Shown here: one piece after another, positions 18,212 through 27,353 of the stretch
Numbering within the stretch: position 1 is the first letter of the stretch
How the letters are laid out: each line of letters opens with the position of its first letter
Source of the DNA: Ga0077536 sp035325705
GTDB taxonomy: Bacteria; Pseudomonadota; Gammaproteobacteria; Ga0077536
Assembly: GCA_035325705.1 (NCBI GenBank)
Contig: DAOKZI010000002.1
Location: forward strand, 124,001-188,000
Direction of reading: 5' to 3'
DNA: 64,000 nucleotides
Notes under the pieces: model-generated
Database searches by the model: none
What the model saw: only the letters and a program-made list of their open reading frames with translations
What the model was told of the DNA's origin: nothing
Made by a program: the position numbers and the translations under genes

Positions 18212-21028
18212 ATGAGCTTGCTCGATCGCCTCGCGACGCTGTGGCGGGAATCGGCCCCGCAGGGCCTGCCCGCGGGCCAGCGCCTGCGCACGGAGTATCT
18301 CGACAAGTGGCGCGCGGCGACGATCAACCACCTCGCCGACAGCGGCGTCGCCGGCGCGATCGCCAACGTCGTCGCCAGCATGCTGTTCGCGGTCGTCGTG
18401 CGCGCCGATCTGCCAGCGGCGGCCGTAGTGGTGTGGGTGGCGGCGATGCTGCTGCTGAACACCGCGCTGATCGCGCACCTGCGGCGCTGGAAGCGCGCGC
18501 CCACCGACGAGCAGAGCTATGCTCGCCATTACCGCACCTTCACGATCATCTACCTGCTGCTCGGCGCCTTCTGGGGCACGGCGGGCACGCTGATGCCGCA
18601 ACTGAACGACTTCGAGCACCAGCTCTTCGTGCGCATGGTGATCATCGCGCTGGCCGCGACCTGCGTGCCGGGTTTCTCGCTCGCCCTGCGGCCGACCTGG
18701 CTGGTGCTGGGCCTGATCGTCCTGCCGACGCTGCCCTCGGCGCTGGTGCACGACCACGTGCTGATGTGGCCGCTGATCGTCGGCACGCTCCTCTACCTGC
18801 CCCTGCTCGCGTTCTACGCTCGGCTGACGCATCGCAGCCACGAGATGGCCTACTGGAGCCAGTACGCGAACGAGCAACTGCTGGTCGACGCGGCCGATGC
18901 CAAGCGCCTGAGCGATCGTCTCAATCGCCGGCTCGCCGAACAGATCGAGCAGCAGAAGGCGGTCGAAGCGAACCTCGTCGCGGCCAAGGAGCAGGCCGAG
19001 CAGGCGGCGGCGGCGAAAGCCGAGTTCCTCGCCAACATGAGCCACGAGATCCGCACGCCGATGAACGGCGTGCTGGGGATGACGGAGCTGCTGCTGAACA
19101 CCGATCTGAATCGCAAGCAGCGCCACTTCGCGCGCACGATCCATCGCTCCGGCGACGCCCTGCTCGCGATCATCAACGACATCCTCGACTTCTCGAAGAT
19201 CGAGGCCGGCAAGCTCGAGCTGCAGTCGATGGTCTTCGATCTGCGCCAGCTCATCGAGGACGTCGGCGTGATGTTCGCGGAGCGCGCGCATCGCGCGGAG
19301 GTGGACTTCGTCTGCGTGTATCCGCCGGACGCGCATGCGATCTACCGCGGCGATCCGGATCGCCTGCGCCAGGTGCTGACGAATCTGATCGGCAATGCGC
19401 TGAAGTTCACGCAGCGCGGCGAAGTCAACGTGCGCGTGACGCCGCTGGCCGGCGAGACGCCGGACGGGCGCCGCCTGCTGCGCTTCGAGATCCGCGACAC
19501 CGGAATCGGCATCAAGCCCGAGCTGCAGGCGAAGATCTTCGATTCCTTCGCCCAGGCCGACGGCTCGACGACGCGGCAGTTCGGCGGCACGGGCCTCGGG
19601 CTCGCGATCAGTCGCCAGCTCACGCGGCTGATGGGCGGCGAGATCGGCGTCGAGAGTCAGCCCGGCAAGGGCTCGGTGTTCTGGTTCACCTGCGCGCTGG
19701 GCCAGGCCGAGCCGGCCACGCTCGGCCGCACGCGCGCGGCGATGCGTCTGCTGCTCGGCCGGCGCATCCTCGTCGCCGAGGACAATCGCACCAGCCGCGA
19801 GGCGATCGCCACCCAGCTCAGGCTGTGGAAGGCGCAGTGCGCGGCGGTCGACACGCCGGAAGCCGCGCTCGCCGAGCTCGAGCGCGCCGCGGCGCAGGGC
19901 GAGGCCTACGAGGCGATGGTGCTCGACAAGAAGATCGCGGGCGACACGCTGCAGTTCGCGATCCAGCTCCGCCGCAATCCGAAGATCCCGCGTCTGAAGC
20001 TCGTGATGCTGAGCACCGTCGGCGACTTCGAGGAAACGGGGCAGTGGCTGGACGCGGGCATCGCGGCCTTCCTGACCAAGCCCGTGCGCCAGGTCGAGCT
20101 CTACGATGCGCTGGCCGACGCGCTGGACATGACGCGTCCCTTGAGCCGCACGCTGGACGAGCTCGCCGACGCCGGCCTCGGCGACGAGCTGCCGCGCTTC
20201 CGCGGCCGCGTGCTGATCGCCGAGGACAATCCCGTCAATCAGGAGCTCGCGCGTACGCTGCTCGAGAATCTCGGCTGCCGCGTCGAGCTCGTCGACAACG
20301 GCCAGGCCGCGATCGACGCGATCGTCGATTCGCCGCTCGACAAGCTGCACGATCTCTTCGATCTGATCCTGATGGACGTGCAGATGCCGGAGGTCGACGG
20401 CTTCGCGGCCACGGCGGCGATCCGCGCGCACGAGTCGCAGGTCGGTGAGAAGCGGCTGCCGATCATCGCGCTGACCGCGAGCGCGCTCGAGGGCGACCGC
20501 GAGCGCTGTCTCGCGGCGCAGATGGACGACTATCTCGCCAAGCCCTTCACGCAGAAGCAGCTCGCGCTGGTGCTCGCGCGCTGGCTGCCGCTGTCGAACA
20601 CGCCGGCGGCGATCCCGCCGGGCGGTCTCGGCGCACCGGCGCGGCCGACGACGGCGCGCCTCGCGCAGGGCCATGCCGCGATCCTCGATCAGAGCGCGAT
20701 CGCGCGCATCCGCGCGCTCCAGCGCGACGGCTCGCCGCCCGTGCTCCAGCGCGTGATCGGGATCTATCTCGACGCGGCGCCGAAGCTGATCGCCGAGGTA
20801 CGCGACGCGGTCGAGAAGCGCGATGCGCTGCGGCTGCAGCGCGCCGCGCACAGCCTGAAGTCGAGCAGCGCGAATCTCGGCGCACAGACTCTGAGCGAGC
20901 TGTGCAAGGAGCTCGAGAACATGGGCCGGCTCGGCAAGCTCGAAGGCGCGGCCCACAAGCTCGACGTGCTCGAGTTCGAATTCGAGGCCGTGCGCAACGC
21001 GCTCGAGCTGCAGCGCAACGCGGCCTGA
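18212..21028 (+). CDS. Hybrid sensor histidine kinase with two receiver domains and Hpt
   Basis: A 938-residue membrane kinase resembling the BarA/TorS layout. An N-terminal region has about five or six hydrophobic segments (roughly residues 45-210) and no large periplasmic loop. A coiled coil with EQAEQAAAAKAEFLAN leads into the H box MSHEIRTPMNGVLGM (about 275-290). The ATPase domain has the N box NLIGNALKF, DTGIGI and GTGLGLAIS. Receiver 1 (about 515-640) is divergent but keeps an aspartate in VLDKKI and a lysine in LTKPV. Receiver 2 (about 665-790) is canonical, with LMDVQMPEVDG. The C-terminal Hpt histidine is in AHSLKSSSANLGA. It lies 12 bp after the REC-GGDEF-EAL gene, consistent with a phosphorelay feeding c-di-GMP turnover. 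Confidence 0.93.
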   Translation: MSLLDRLATLWRESAPQGLPAGQRLRTEYLDKWRAATINHLADSGVAGAIANVVASMLFAVVVRADLPAAAVVVWVAAMLLLNTALIAHLRRWKRAPTDEQSYARHYRTFTIIYLLLGAFWGTAGTLMPQLNDFEHQLFVRMVIIALAATCVPGFSLALRPTWLVLGLIVLPTLPSALVHDHVLMWPLIVGTLLYLPLLAFYARLTHRSHEMAYWSQYANEQLLVDAADAKRLSDRLNRRLAEQIEQQKAVEANLVAAKEQAEQAAAAKAEFLANMSHEIRTPMNGVLGMTELLLNTDLNRKQRHFARTIHRSGDALLAIINDILDFSKIEAGKLELQSMVFDLRQLIEDVGVMFAERAHRAEVDFVCVYPPDAHAIYRGDPDRLRQVLTNLIGNALKFTQRGEVNVRVTPLAGETPDGRRLLRFEIRDTGIGIKPELQAKIFDSFAQADGSTTRQFGGTGLGLAISRQLTRLMGGEIGVESQPGKGSVFWFTCALGQAEPATLGRTRAAMRLLLGRRILVAEDNRTSREAIATQLRLWKAQCAAVDTPEAALAELERAAAQGEAYEAMVLDKKIAGDTLQFAIQLRRNPKIPRLKLVMLSTVGDFEETGQWLDAGIAAFLTKPVRQVELYDALADALDMTRPLSRTLDELADAGLGDELPRFRGRVLIAEDNPVNQELARTLLENLGCRVELVDNGQAAIDAIVDSPLDKLHDLFDLILMDVQMPEVDGFAATAAIRAHESQVGEKRLPIIALTASALEGDRERCLAAQMDDYLAKPFTQKQLALVLARWLPLSNTPAAIPPGGLGAPARPTTARLAQGHAAILDQSAIARIRALQRDGSPPVLQRVIGIYLDAAPKLIAEVRDAVEKRDALRLQRAAHSLKSSSANLGAQTLSELCKELENMGRLGKLEGAAHKLDVLEFEFEAVRNALELQRNAA

Positions 21029-21135
21029 GCGCAACACGGCGAGGCCCGGCGCTCCTTGCAATCGTTTTCAATGCCGCGCTTGCCGCCGTGCCCGGCGCTC
21101 GCGAGGATGCCCGTCCCGCGCCTCTCCGGATCGCC

Positions 21136-22053
21136 ATGGAAATAGGCCTGTGCATGATCGTCAAGGACGAGGCCGATCGCATCGCCGACTGCCTCGATCC
21201 GATCGTCGATCTGATCCCTCACATCGTCATCGTCGATACCGGCTCCAGCGACGGCACGCCCGAGCTGCTCGCGGCGCGCTACGGCATCGAGGTCCTGCGC
21301 GGCGCGCTCGACGCCGCGAACTGCAACAGCAAGGCGCCGGCACGCAATCTTGCCCACGCTGCGCAAGCCGCGCCGTGGATCTTGAGTCTCGATGCCGATG
21401 AACGCATTGCGCGCGCCGATCTCCAGGCCCTGCTCGCCCTGCCCGACGCCACCGCCGTCGCCGGCTACTTCTTTCCATGGCACACCGTGCGCGGCGCGCA
21501 GATCGTCGAGGACTACAAGCTCTGTCTATTCCGGCGCGGCCTGCTGAGCTCGGGCTGCGCGCACGAGAACGTGCAGGTCGATCTGCGCGCGCGCGGGCTC
21601 GATGCGGCGTGGATCGGCGAGCGCGTCATCGCGCACTATCCGGATCCCGCCCAAGAGGCCTGGAAGCTCGAGTTCTACACCGCGCGCATGAGCTGCGCGA
21701 TCGCGCGCGATCCGGGTTGGTACCGCTACCACTGGTTCCTCGGCTACACGCTGTACCAGCAAGGCCATGTCGACGCAGCGATCGGCTGGCTGCGCACGGC
21801 CGCGGCCGCGGAGTCGACGCGCTTTCCGGTCGAATGCCTGAACAGCGCGATGCTGCTCACGGCCATCCTCGCCGCCCGCGACGAGCGCACGGCGGCGATG
21901 CGCACGCTGCTGCGGGCGCGTGACTTCCACGCGCGCGTGCGCGAGGACTTCGAGGTCCGCATCAATTTCCGCATGCGGCCCTGGCTCGACGCCGCCGGCG
22001 CCAGTCTCGAGGCGGGCGAGGACGTGCTCGCGCCCTACTCTTTTGCCTATTGA
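21136..22053 (+). CDS. Family 2 glycosyltransferase
   Basis: A 305-residue protein with a GT-A fold. MEIGLCMIVKDEADRIADCL opens the nucleotide-binding region, VDTGSSDGTPELL follows (about 35-47), and SLDADERI carries the metal-binding DxD (about 85). The C-terminal third, with YHWFLGYTLYQQGHVDAAIG and further helices, looks like a TPR-type unit, as in SunS/WaaE-like glycosyltransferases with TPR tails. No transmembrane helices are seen. The donor and acceptor are unknown. The downstream PaaK-like gene starts within its last codons, so the two are translationally coupled. The gene sits 107 bp after the kinase gene and may or may not share its transcript. Confidence 0.87.
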   Translation: MEIGLCMIVKDEADRIADCLDPIVDLIPHIVIVDTGSSDGTPELLAARYGIEVLRGALDAANCNSKAPARNLAHAAQAAPWILSLDADERIARADLQALLALPDATAVAGYFFPWHTVRGAQIVEDYKLCLFRRGLLSSGCAHENVQVDLRARGLDAAWIGERVIAHYPDPAQEAWKLEFYTARMSCAIARDPGWYRYHWFLGYTLYQQGHVDAAIGWLRTAAAAESTRFPVECLNSAMLLTAILAARDERTAAMRTLLRARDFHARVREDFEVRINFRMRPWLDAAGASLEAGEDVLAPYSFAY

Positions 22054-23455
22054 AGCGCCGGCGCCGAGCTCGCGCGCCGCGGAACTGGCGGCGCAGGCAT
22101 GCTGGCGTCTGCGTCCGGCCCATGCCGGCGTCGACTGGTTCACGCGCCTCGTCGAGGCCGAGTTCGCGCCACCGGCCGAGCAGGCGGCGCGCGCGACGCA
22201 GGCGCTGCAGCGCATCTGGCGCTGGGCCGCGACGGCGGTGCCCTGGTACCGCGCGCGGCTGCCGAGCCTGGGCCGTGACTTCACGCTCGACGATCTACAG
22301 CGGCTGCCGATCCTGAGCCGTCTCGATCTGCGCGATCACCGCGAGGCGCTGCGTGCACGGGCCCTGCCGCGCGGCGAGTACCTCACCGGATCGACGCGCA
22401 CCTCGGGCAGCACCGGCCAGCCCGTCGAGGTCTGGCACACCGCCAACAGCCTCAAGCTGCAGGGGCTGCTGGGGCAACGCCAACTCCGGTGGTTTCGCTT
22501 CGATCCGCGCGCGGTCTATGCCGCGATCAAGCTGCCGGGCGCGCTGCCGCGGGCCGCCGGCGGGCAGCCGATCGCCGTCGGCGCGACGCTGCGCCTGCCG
22601 GCATGGCCGACGCTCGGCGAGTATTTCGAGACCGGCGAGTACCTCGGCTATGCATCGACGGCGCCGATCGACGATCAGCTCGCGTGGCTGCATGCGCACG
22701 CGCCGCGCCATCTCGTCGCGCGCGCCGCCGTGCTCGAACACCTGGCGCTGGCCGCCGAGGAAATCGGCCCGCCTCCTTCGCTGGACGGCGTGTTCGCGAT
22801 CGCCGATCAGGTGACGCCCGCGCTGCGGCGGCGTCTCGCGCGCGTCTTCGGCGCGCCGCCGCACCAGAACTACGGCCTGAACGAAATGGGACTCGTCGCC
22901 GTGCGCTGCGCGGCGGGCGGTCGCTATCACGTGCACATCGAGCACTGCTGGCACGAGATCGTCGACGCCGATGGCCGCGCCTGCGGCCCGGGCGAGCAGG
23001 GACGATTGCTGCTGAGCTGCTTCAGCAATCCGGCGATGCCGCTCCTGCGTTACGACACGGGCGATCGCGCGCAGGTCGCGGACGGCCCTTGTCCCTGCGG
23101 ACGCAGCCTGCCTGCCTTCGCCGAGCTCGTCGGCCGTGAGCTGCATCTCGCGCCGCTGCCCCCGGGCACTTATCCGCGCAAGGAGGCGTTGACGACGATC
23201 CTCGAGGCGCTGCCGGCCGCGATGTGGCGCGGCCTGCGTCAATATCAAATCCGGCATCACCGCGACGAGAGCTTCACCGTGCTGCTCGCCGGGCACTCGC
23301 CGCCCGTCGCCGAGTTCGAACGCGCGGTGCTCGCGCAGTGGCAGACGATCGGCGCCGGCCATGCGCTGCGCATCGAGTTCCATGCGGACATCCCGCCCGG
23401 TCCCGGCGGGAAGTTCCAGGTCTTCGTGTCCGAGTTCGTCGACGATGCATGCTGA
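22043..23455 (+). CDS. PaaK/CapK-like adenylate-forming enzyme (copy 1)
   Basis: An approximately 470-residue member of the phenylacetate-CoA-ligase-like AMP-binding family. It has the P-loop-like RTSGSTGQPVEVW (about 120-132), NYGLNEMG (about 274-281), the ATP-binding RYDTGD (about 335), a CPCGRSLPAF metal-type motif and a C-terminal GPGGKFQVF with the expected catalytic lysine. It should activate a carboxylic acid as acyl-AMP and may pass it to CoA, an amine or a carrier. No ATG lies near the right place: the upstream ATG at 21920 gives an arginine-rich extension over the glycosyltransferase gene. A TTG at 22043 that overlaps the previous stop is the likely start. It is convergent with a second PaaK-like gene 8 bp away. 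Confidence 0.82.
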   Translation: MPIEAPAPSSRAAELAAQACWRLRPAHAGVDWFTRLVEAEFAPPAEQAARATQALQRIWRWAATAVPWYRARLPSLGRDFTLDDLQRLPILSRLDLRDHREALRARALPRGEYLTGSTRTSGSTGQPVEVWHTANSLKLQGLLGQRQLRWFRFDPRAVYAAIKLPGALPRAAGGQPIAVGATLRLPAWPTLGEYFETGEYLGYASTAPIDDQLAWLHAHAPRHLVARAAVLEHLALAAEEIGPPPSLDGVFAIADQVTPALRRRLARVFGAPPHQNYGLNEMGLVAVRCAAGGRYHVHIEHCWHEIVDADGRACGPGEQGRLLLSCFSNPAMPLLRYDTGDRAQVADGPCPCGRSLPAFAELVGRELHLAPLPPGTYPRKEALTTILEALPAAMWRGLRQYQIRHHRDESFTVLLAGHSPPVAEFERAVLAQWQTIGAGHALRIEFHADIPPGPGGKFQVFVSEFVDDAC

Positions 23456-23463
23456 GCCTGCGC

Positions 23464-24846
23464 TCAAGCACCCGCCGCTGCATCGATCTCGCAGAGGAAA
23501 TCTTCGTACTTGCCGCTCGCGTGGCGCGGGATCGCCGCGACCGGCACGAGCGCGATGTCGAAAGGATGGCCCAGCCGCTCGCGCATCCAGGCGATGAGCG
23601 CACGCTCCTCGTCGGCCCGCAGCGCGCGCTCGCAGACCAGCCGCACTTCGAAGCGCGTGAGTGACTTCTGCACGAACTGGTACTGGCGCACCGGCGCGAG
23701 CTCGCGATAGCGGCCGTCGCCGGGCAGCGGCCAGCGCTGGCCACCGTCCGGCAGGCGGATCATGTTGCGCACGCGACCCAGCACGCGCGACAGCACCGGC
23801 AGGCCGCGCCCGCAGGCGCAGGGCGCGCCGAGCTCGGCGTAGTCGCCGATCGCATAGCGCAGCAGCGGCGTGCGGTACTCGGCGAGCGAAGTGACGACGA
23901 CGCGCCCGATCTCGCCCGCCGCACAGGGACTGCCGTCGTCCTTCAGCACTTCGACGTAAACGTTTTCGGCCTGCACGTGGTAGTGCTCGTGCAGCGGGCA
24001 CTGGATCGCGATCGACCCGATCTCCTGTGCGCTGTATTCGTCGATGAGCGGCACGCCGAGCTGCGCGCGGCAGCGGCCGCGGAGCTCAGGGTCGACCATC
24101 TCGCCCAGGGTCTTGACGTGCACGAGGCCGGGCCACGGCGCGAGCCCGTGACCGAGCAGCGCCTTCAGGTTCGATGGATAGGTCAGGAAATACGCCGGCG
24201 CGACGCGCGCGAGCCAGGCGCACTGATCGGCGAGCGGCACGGCCAGATCGAGCAGCGCGCCGCGACCGCGCGCGTCCAGCATCGCCGTCTCGGCGCCCCA
24301 GCCCGCGACCTCGACGCCGGGCAGACGCTGCGCGGCGGGATGCTGTTTGGCGACGCGGATCGCGGCGAAATCGCGATCGAAATTGCGCTCATGCCACAGA
24401 TGCTCGCGCAGCATCAGCGCCTTGGTCAGCACGCCCGTGTACGCCGTCTTCTCCACTTCGACGGGACGGCCCGTCGAGCCCGAGGAGCGGATGAGCTGCC
24501 AGCGCCCATGCGCGCGCGGCGTCGTTTCACTGCGCAGCGCGGTGCCCGCGTCCTGCAGCGTCGCGCGTTCGAGCACGGGCACGTGCGACCAGTCCTCGGC
24601 ATCGTGTCCGGCCAGGCGCTCGCGATAGTAGGGCACGCTGTCGCGGGCATGGCGCAGCAGCGCGGCGCGCTGCCGCGCCTGCAGCTCGGCGATCGCTTCG
24701 GCGGCCAGCCATTCGCCGTGCTGGAGCTGCGCGAGCAGCGCGAAGACGACGGCCGCTTCACCGCTCATCACCGCCGGCCACACGAGGCCGGGCAGCTCGG
24801 ACTTCGGCCGCAGGATCGAATGCATCCGCGATGATCGCTCGCGCAT
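23464..24846 (-). CDS. PaaK/CapK-like adenylate-forming enzyme (copy 2)
   Basis: A 460-residue paralogue of the convergent neighbour. It has SSGSTGRPVEVEKT (about 117-130), EYSAQEIGSIAIQC (about 272-285), LLRYAIGDYAELG (about 330), a CACGRGLPVL cysteine motif and IPRHASGKYEDFL with the C-terminal lysine. All adenylation motifs are intact, so it should be active. Its ATG overlaps the stop of the LanB-like gene (TGATG), which is strong evidence of translational coupling. The two PaaK-like copies differ at most positions outside motifs, so they probably activate different acids or act on different acceptors. Confidence 0.88.
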   Translation of the reverse strand: MRERSSRMHSILRPKSELPGLVWPAVMSGEAAVVFALLAQLQHGEWLAAEAIAELQARQRAALLRHARDSVPYYRERLAGHDAEDWSHVPVLERATLQDAGTALRSETTPRAHGRWQLIRSSGSTGRPVEVEKTAYTGVLTKALMLREHLWHERNFDRDFAAIRVAKQHPAAQRLPGVEVAGWGAETAMLDARGRGALLDLAVPLADQCAWLARVAPAYFLTYPSNLKALLGHGLAPWPGLVHVKTLGEMVDPELRGRCRAQLGVPLIDEYSAQEIGSIAIQCPLHEHYHVQAENVYVEVLKDDGSPCAAGEIGRVVVTSLAEYRTPLLRYAIGDYAELGAPCACGRGLPVLSRVLGRVRNMIRLPDGGQRWPLPGDGRYRELAPVRQYQFVQKSLTRFEVRLVCERALRADEERALIAWMRERLGHPFDIALVPVAAIPRHASGKYEDFLCEIDAAAGA

Positions 24847-27353
24847 CACGGCGCGGTGAATGCGGCCATGCGCAGCTCGGCGGTATAGCGCCGGCCGCGG
24901 CCGTCGCGCAGCCAGCACTGATCCGGGCCGGGCAGCATCTCGCCGATCGTGAGCGCGCCGTCGTCGAGCCTGCGCGCGACGTCGGCGAACAGATCGCAGT
25001 AGACCGGCGAGGCGAGATCGAGATACCAGGGCTTGAGCTCGCCCGGCACGCGATAGAAGCAGTGTCGCGGCAAACCCAGCGTCTGCGCCCAATCGCGCAG
25101 CGCGAGCCAGCGCTCGGCGCGATCGCGCAGGCTCACGAAGGCGAGCGCCGCGCGCGGCACGCACCAGCTCTCCCGCTGCAGTACCAGACGGCCCAGCGTC
25201 AGCCGCGGCAAGTGCGCGTCGACGGTGAAGGGCTTGAAGCGGCTGATCCCTATCGAGCGTAGCTGCGGGCCGAAGAACTGCGCGAGCGGCCAGCAGCGGC
25301 TGCCGTCGCGCAGCGCGAGCACGGGCCCGCCGCCCGCGTCGCGCACGAGCAGATCGGCGATGCGCAGCACGCGCGCGTCGCGCCGCGCCGCGCGGTTCGC
25401 GCCGTACTCGATCGTGTAGTCGTGATCGAGCTCGAGGCTGTAGGCGGTGCGCTGGCCGCGCGCCTCGCGCGCGATGGCCGGCAGCAGCTCGGGCTCGGTC
25501 TGCACGCGGGCGGTGGCGGCGAGCGCCGCCTCGCGCACGGGACAGAGCTTGCCCGTGACGGTCTGTATCATCAGGTTCGTGCACGGATGGATCTCGCCGA
25601 GCACGGCCTGCCACTCGCCGCGCTCGACGGCGTCGAGATCCGCGGCCGCGATCAGCAGATCCGGCGCCTGGAAGCGCGCCCCGGCCCAGGGCGCCGCCGC
25701 GAGCGCAAACGCCTCGCGGGCGCGCGCGGCGACGGTTTCGACGTCGAACTCCTGTCGTTTCAATTCCTCGTCCACGTCCAGCACGCTGCGCCAGCGCTCC
25801 TGCAGTTGCTCGACGACGTCCGCGCCGATCGCGAGCGCGGTCTCGGTGTCGGCCTGCAGCACCTGCCACAGCGCCGCGAGCGAGATCTCGGCACCGCCCG
25901 CGACGTCGCGCCACACGCCGGTGACGTAAGCGAGGTACTGCGTGAGGAGCTGCTGCGTATACCACTGCGCGCTGGCGAGCAGCGGCACGAGCGCGGGTGC
26001 GAGCGCCGTGAATACCGCATCGGGCAGGACGAGCTCCATCTCGCGCACGGCGTCGGCATACAGCGGCGTGCGGCCGGCGTAAGCCCTGCCCGCGAGGCGC
26101 CGGGCGCCGATGCCGGCCAGCGCTTCGAAGCACGCGTTGAAACGCGCGATGCGCGCCGGCGTCTCGGCGCGCGGGGCGTCCTCGAGGGCCGCGCGCTCGG
26201 CGTCCAGCGCGCGCCAGGCGGCGGCGAAGTCTTCGATCCCGGACGCGCGCGCGACGCAGGCATCGAAGGCGCACGAGACCTCCGGCGTCACGGGCAGCGG
26301 CAGGCGCCAGTCGATGACCCCGGTCTCGGCGAGCCGTGCGAGCAGCGCATGCATCGCCGCGGCATCGCCGAGCCCCGTGCCCGCGCGGCCCGCATGGCTT
26401 TCGATCAGCGCCGCCACGCTGAGGCTGCCGTCGAGCGCGGCGAGGAACTCGCGCTGCGCGGCATCGAGCGGCAGCACCGCGTCCGGCAGCACGAGCCCTC
26501 GCGCGTCCAGGCGCACGTCCGGCGACAGGCGCGGCGCGAGGGTTGCGGGCGCGAGGCGGGCCACGCGATCGGCGAGCGCGTCGATGGCCCAGTATTCGAA
26601 GTAGACCTGCAGGCGCCGCACCGGCGCCGGCGCGGCGAGGAGGCTCGCGCGCGCGCCGTCGACGAGCCCCCAGCCGCAGGGCCCGAAGAATCCGATCTGC
26701 TCGTTCTTCGCGCAGTAGCGCTGGAGATAGCTGGCGACCAGACGCCGGTACTGCCGGCTCGTGCCGTCGTCGCGCGGGGTCTGCGCGGACGCGAAGTGCC
26801 GCGTCAACTGCGCGAGCGCGGTCTCGTTCTGCCAGGCGACGGCGGCACGGAAGTCGACGTCGGCAGCAAGCTCGCTGGCGACGGCGGTGAACGCGAGATC
26901 GGCGCGCGCATAGGCGGCGCGATAGCGCGCCGACGCGGCGGCGTAGTCGGCAGCCGCCTGCGCGTAGCAGGCCGCGCGCTCGTCCGCTTCGAGATCGTCG
27001 GCCGGCACCGTCACCTGCGCGCGGCGTTTCTGCACGGCCTGCAGCGCACGATGCCACGGCCGCCCCGGCCGTGCGGCATCGTCCGGCAGGCGTGCGCGCA
27101 GCAGCGCGTGCAGCGCGCTCTTCGCGGTGTCGCAGCGACGCTGGGCCGCGATCACCTGGACCAGGTTCGTTTCGAGCTCTTCGTCGATGAAGCGATCGAG
27201 CAGGTCGAGCGGAAATCCCGCCCCCCGGACCGCATACACGCGCCACAGGGACCAGCCGTCTGCCAGCGGCAACGGTCGCCCGAGCGCGGTCTCGAGCCGC
27301 GCAATGAACGGTGCCGTGGGCAATGCAGTGTCTGGACGGTCGGGCGCGGGCAT
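24846..27353 (-). CDS. LanB-type lantibiotic dehydratase, glutamylation-domain-only (small LanB)
   Basis: An approximately 835-residue protein of the Lant_dehydr_N (PF04738-type) family, which uses aminoacyl-tRNA to modify peptides. Recognisable landmarks are: VYAVRGAGFPLDLLD near the N-terminus, NEQIGFFGPCGWG (about 218-230), HPCTNLMIQTV (about 590), FKPFTVDAHLPRLTLGRLVL (about 710-728), RDWAQTLGLPRHCFYRVPGE followed by KPWYLDL, and MLPGPDQCWL near the end. The protein stops where the separate elimination (SpaB_C) domain would begin. It therefore looks like the split LanB enzymes of thiopeptide pathways or the PEARL peptide-aminoacyl-tRNA ligases. No elimination partner or obvious precursor is adjacent. 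The ATG at 27353 is chosen; a TTG at 27446 is possible. It is coupled to PaaK-like copy 2. Confidence 0.82.
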   Translation of the reverse strand: MPAPDRPDTALPTAPFIARLETALGRPLPLADGWSLWRVYAVRGAGFPLDLLDRFIDEELETNLVQVIAAQRRCDTAKSALHALLRARLPDDAARPGRPWHRALQAVQKRRAQVTVPADDLEADERAACYAQAAADYAAASARYRAAYARADLAFTAVASELAADVDFRAAVAWQNETALAQLTRHFASAQTPRDDGTSRQYRRLVASYLQRYCAKNEQIGFFGPCGWGLVDGARASLLAAPAPVRRLQVYFEYWAIDALADRVARLAPATLAPRLSPDVRLDARGLVLPDAVLPLDAAQREFLAALDGSLSVAALIESHAGRAGTGLGDAAAMHALLARLAETGVIDWRLPLPVTPEVSCAFDACVARASGIEDFAAAWRALDAERAALEDAPRAETPARIARFNACFEALAGIGARRLAGRAYAGRTPLYADAVREMELVLPDAVFTALAPALVPLLASAQWYTQQLLTQYLAYVTGVWRDVAGGAEISLAALWQVLQADTETALAIGADVVEQLQERWRSVLDVDEELKRQEFDVETVAARAREAFALAAAPWAGARFQAPDLLIAAADLDAVERGEWQAVLGEIHPCTNLMIQTVTGKLCPVREAALAATARVQTEPELLPAIAREARGQRTAYSLELDHDYTIEYGANRAARRDARVLRIADLLVRDAGGGPVLALRDGSRCWPLAQFFGPQLRSIGISRFKPFTVDAHLPRLTLGRLVLQRESWCVPRAALAFVSLRDRAERWLALRDWAQTLGLPRHCFYRVPGELKPWYLDLASPVYCDLFADVARRLDDGALTIGEMLPGPDQCWLRDGRGRRYTAELRMAAFTAP

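Noticed and set aside
16067..21061. A 1664-codon open reading frame on the reverse strand across the signalling genes
   Set aside because: It mirrors the codon pattern of the two real forward genes (GC-rich third positions remove reverse stops). Its product is Arg/Ala/Leu/Gln-rich with no domain, whereas the forward frames carry complete GGDEF/EAL and kinase motifs.
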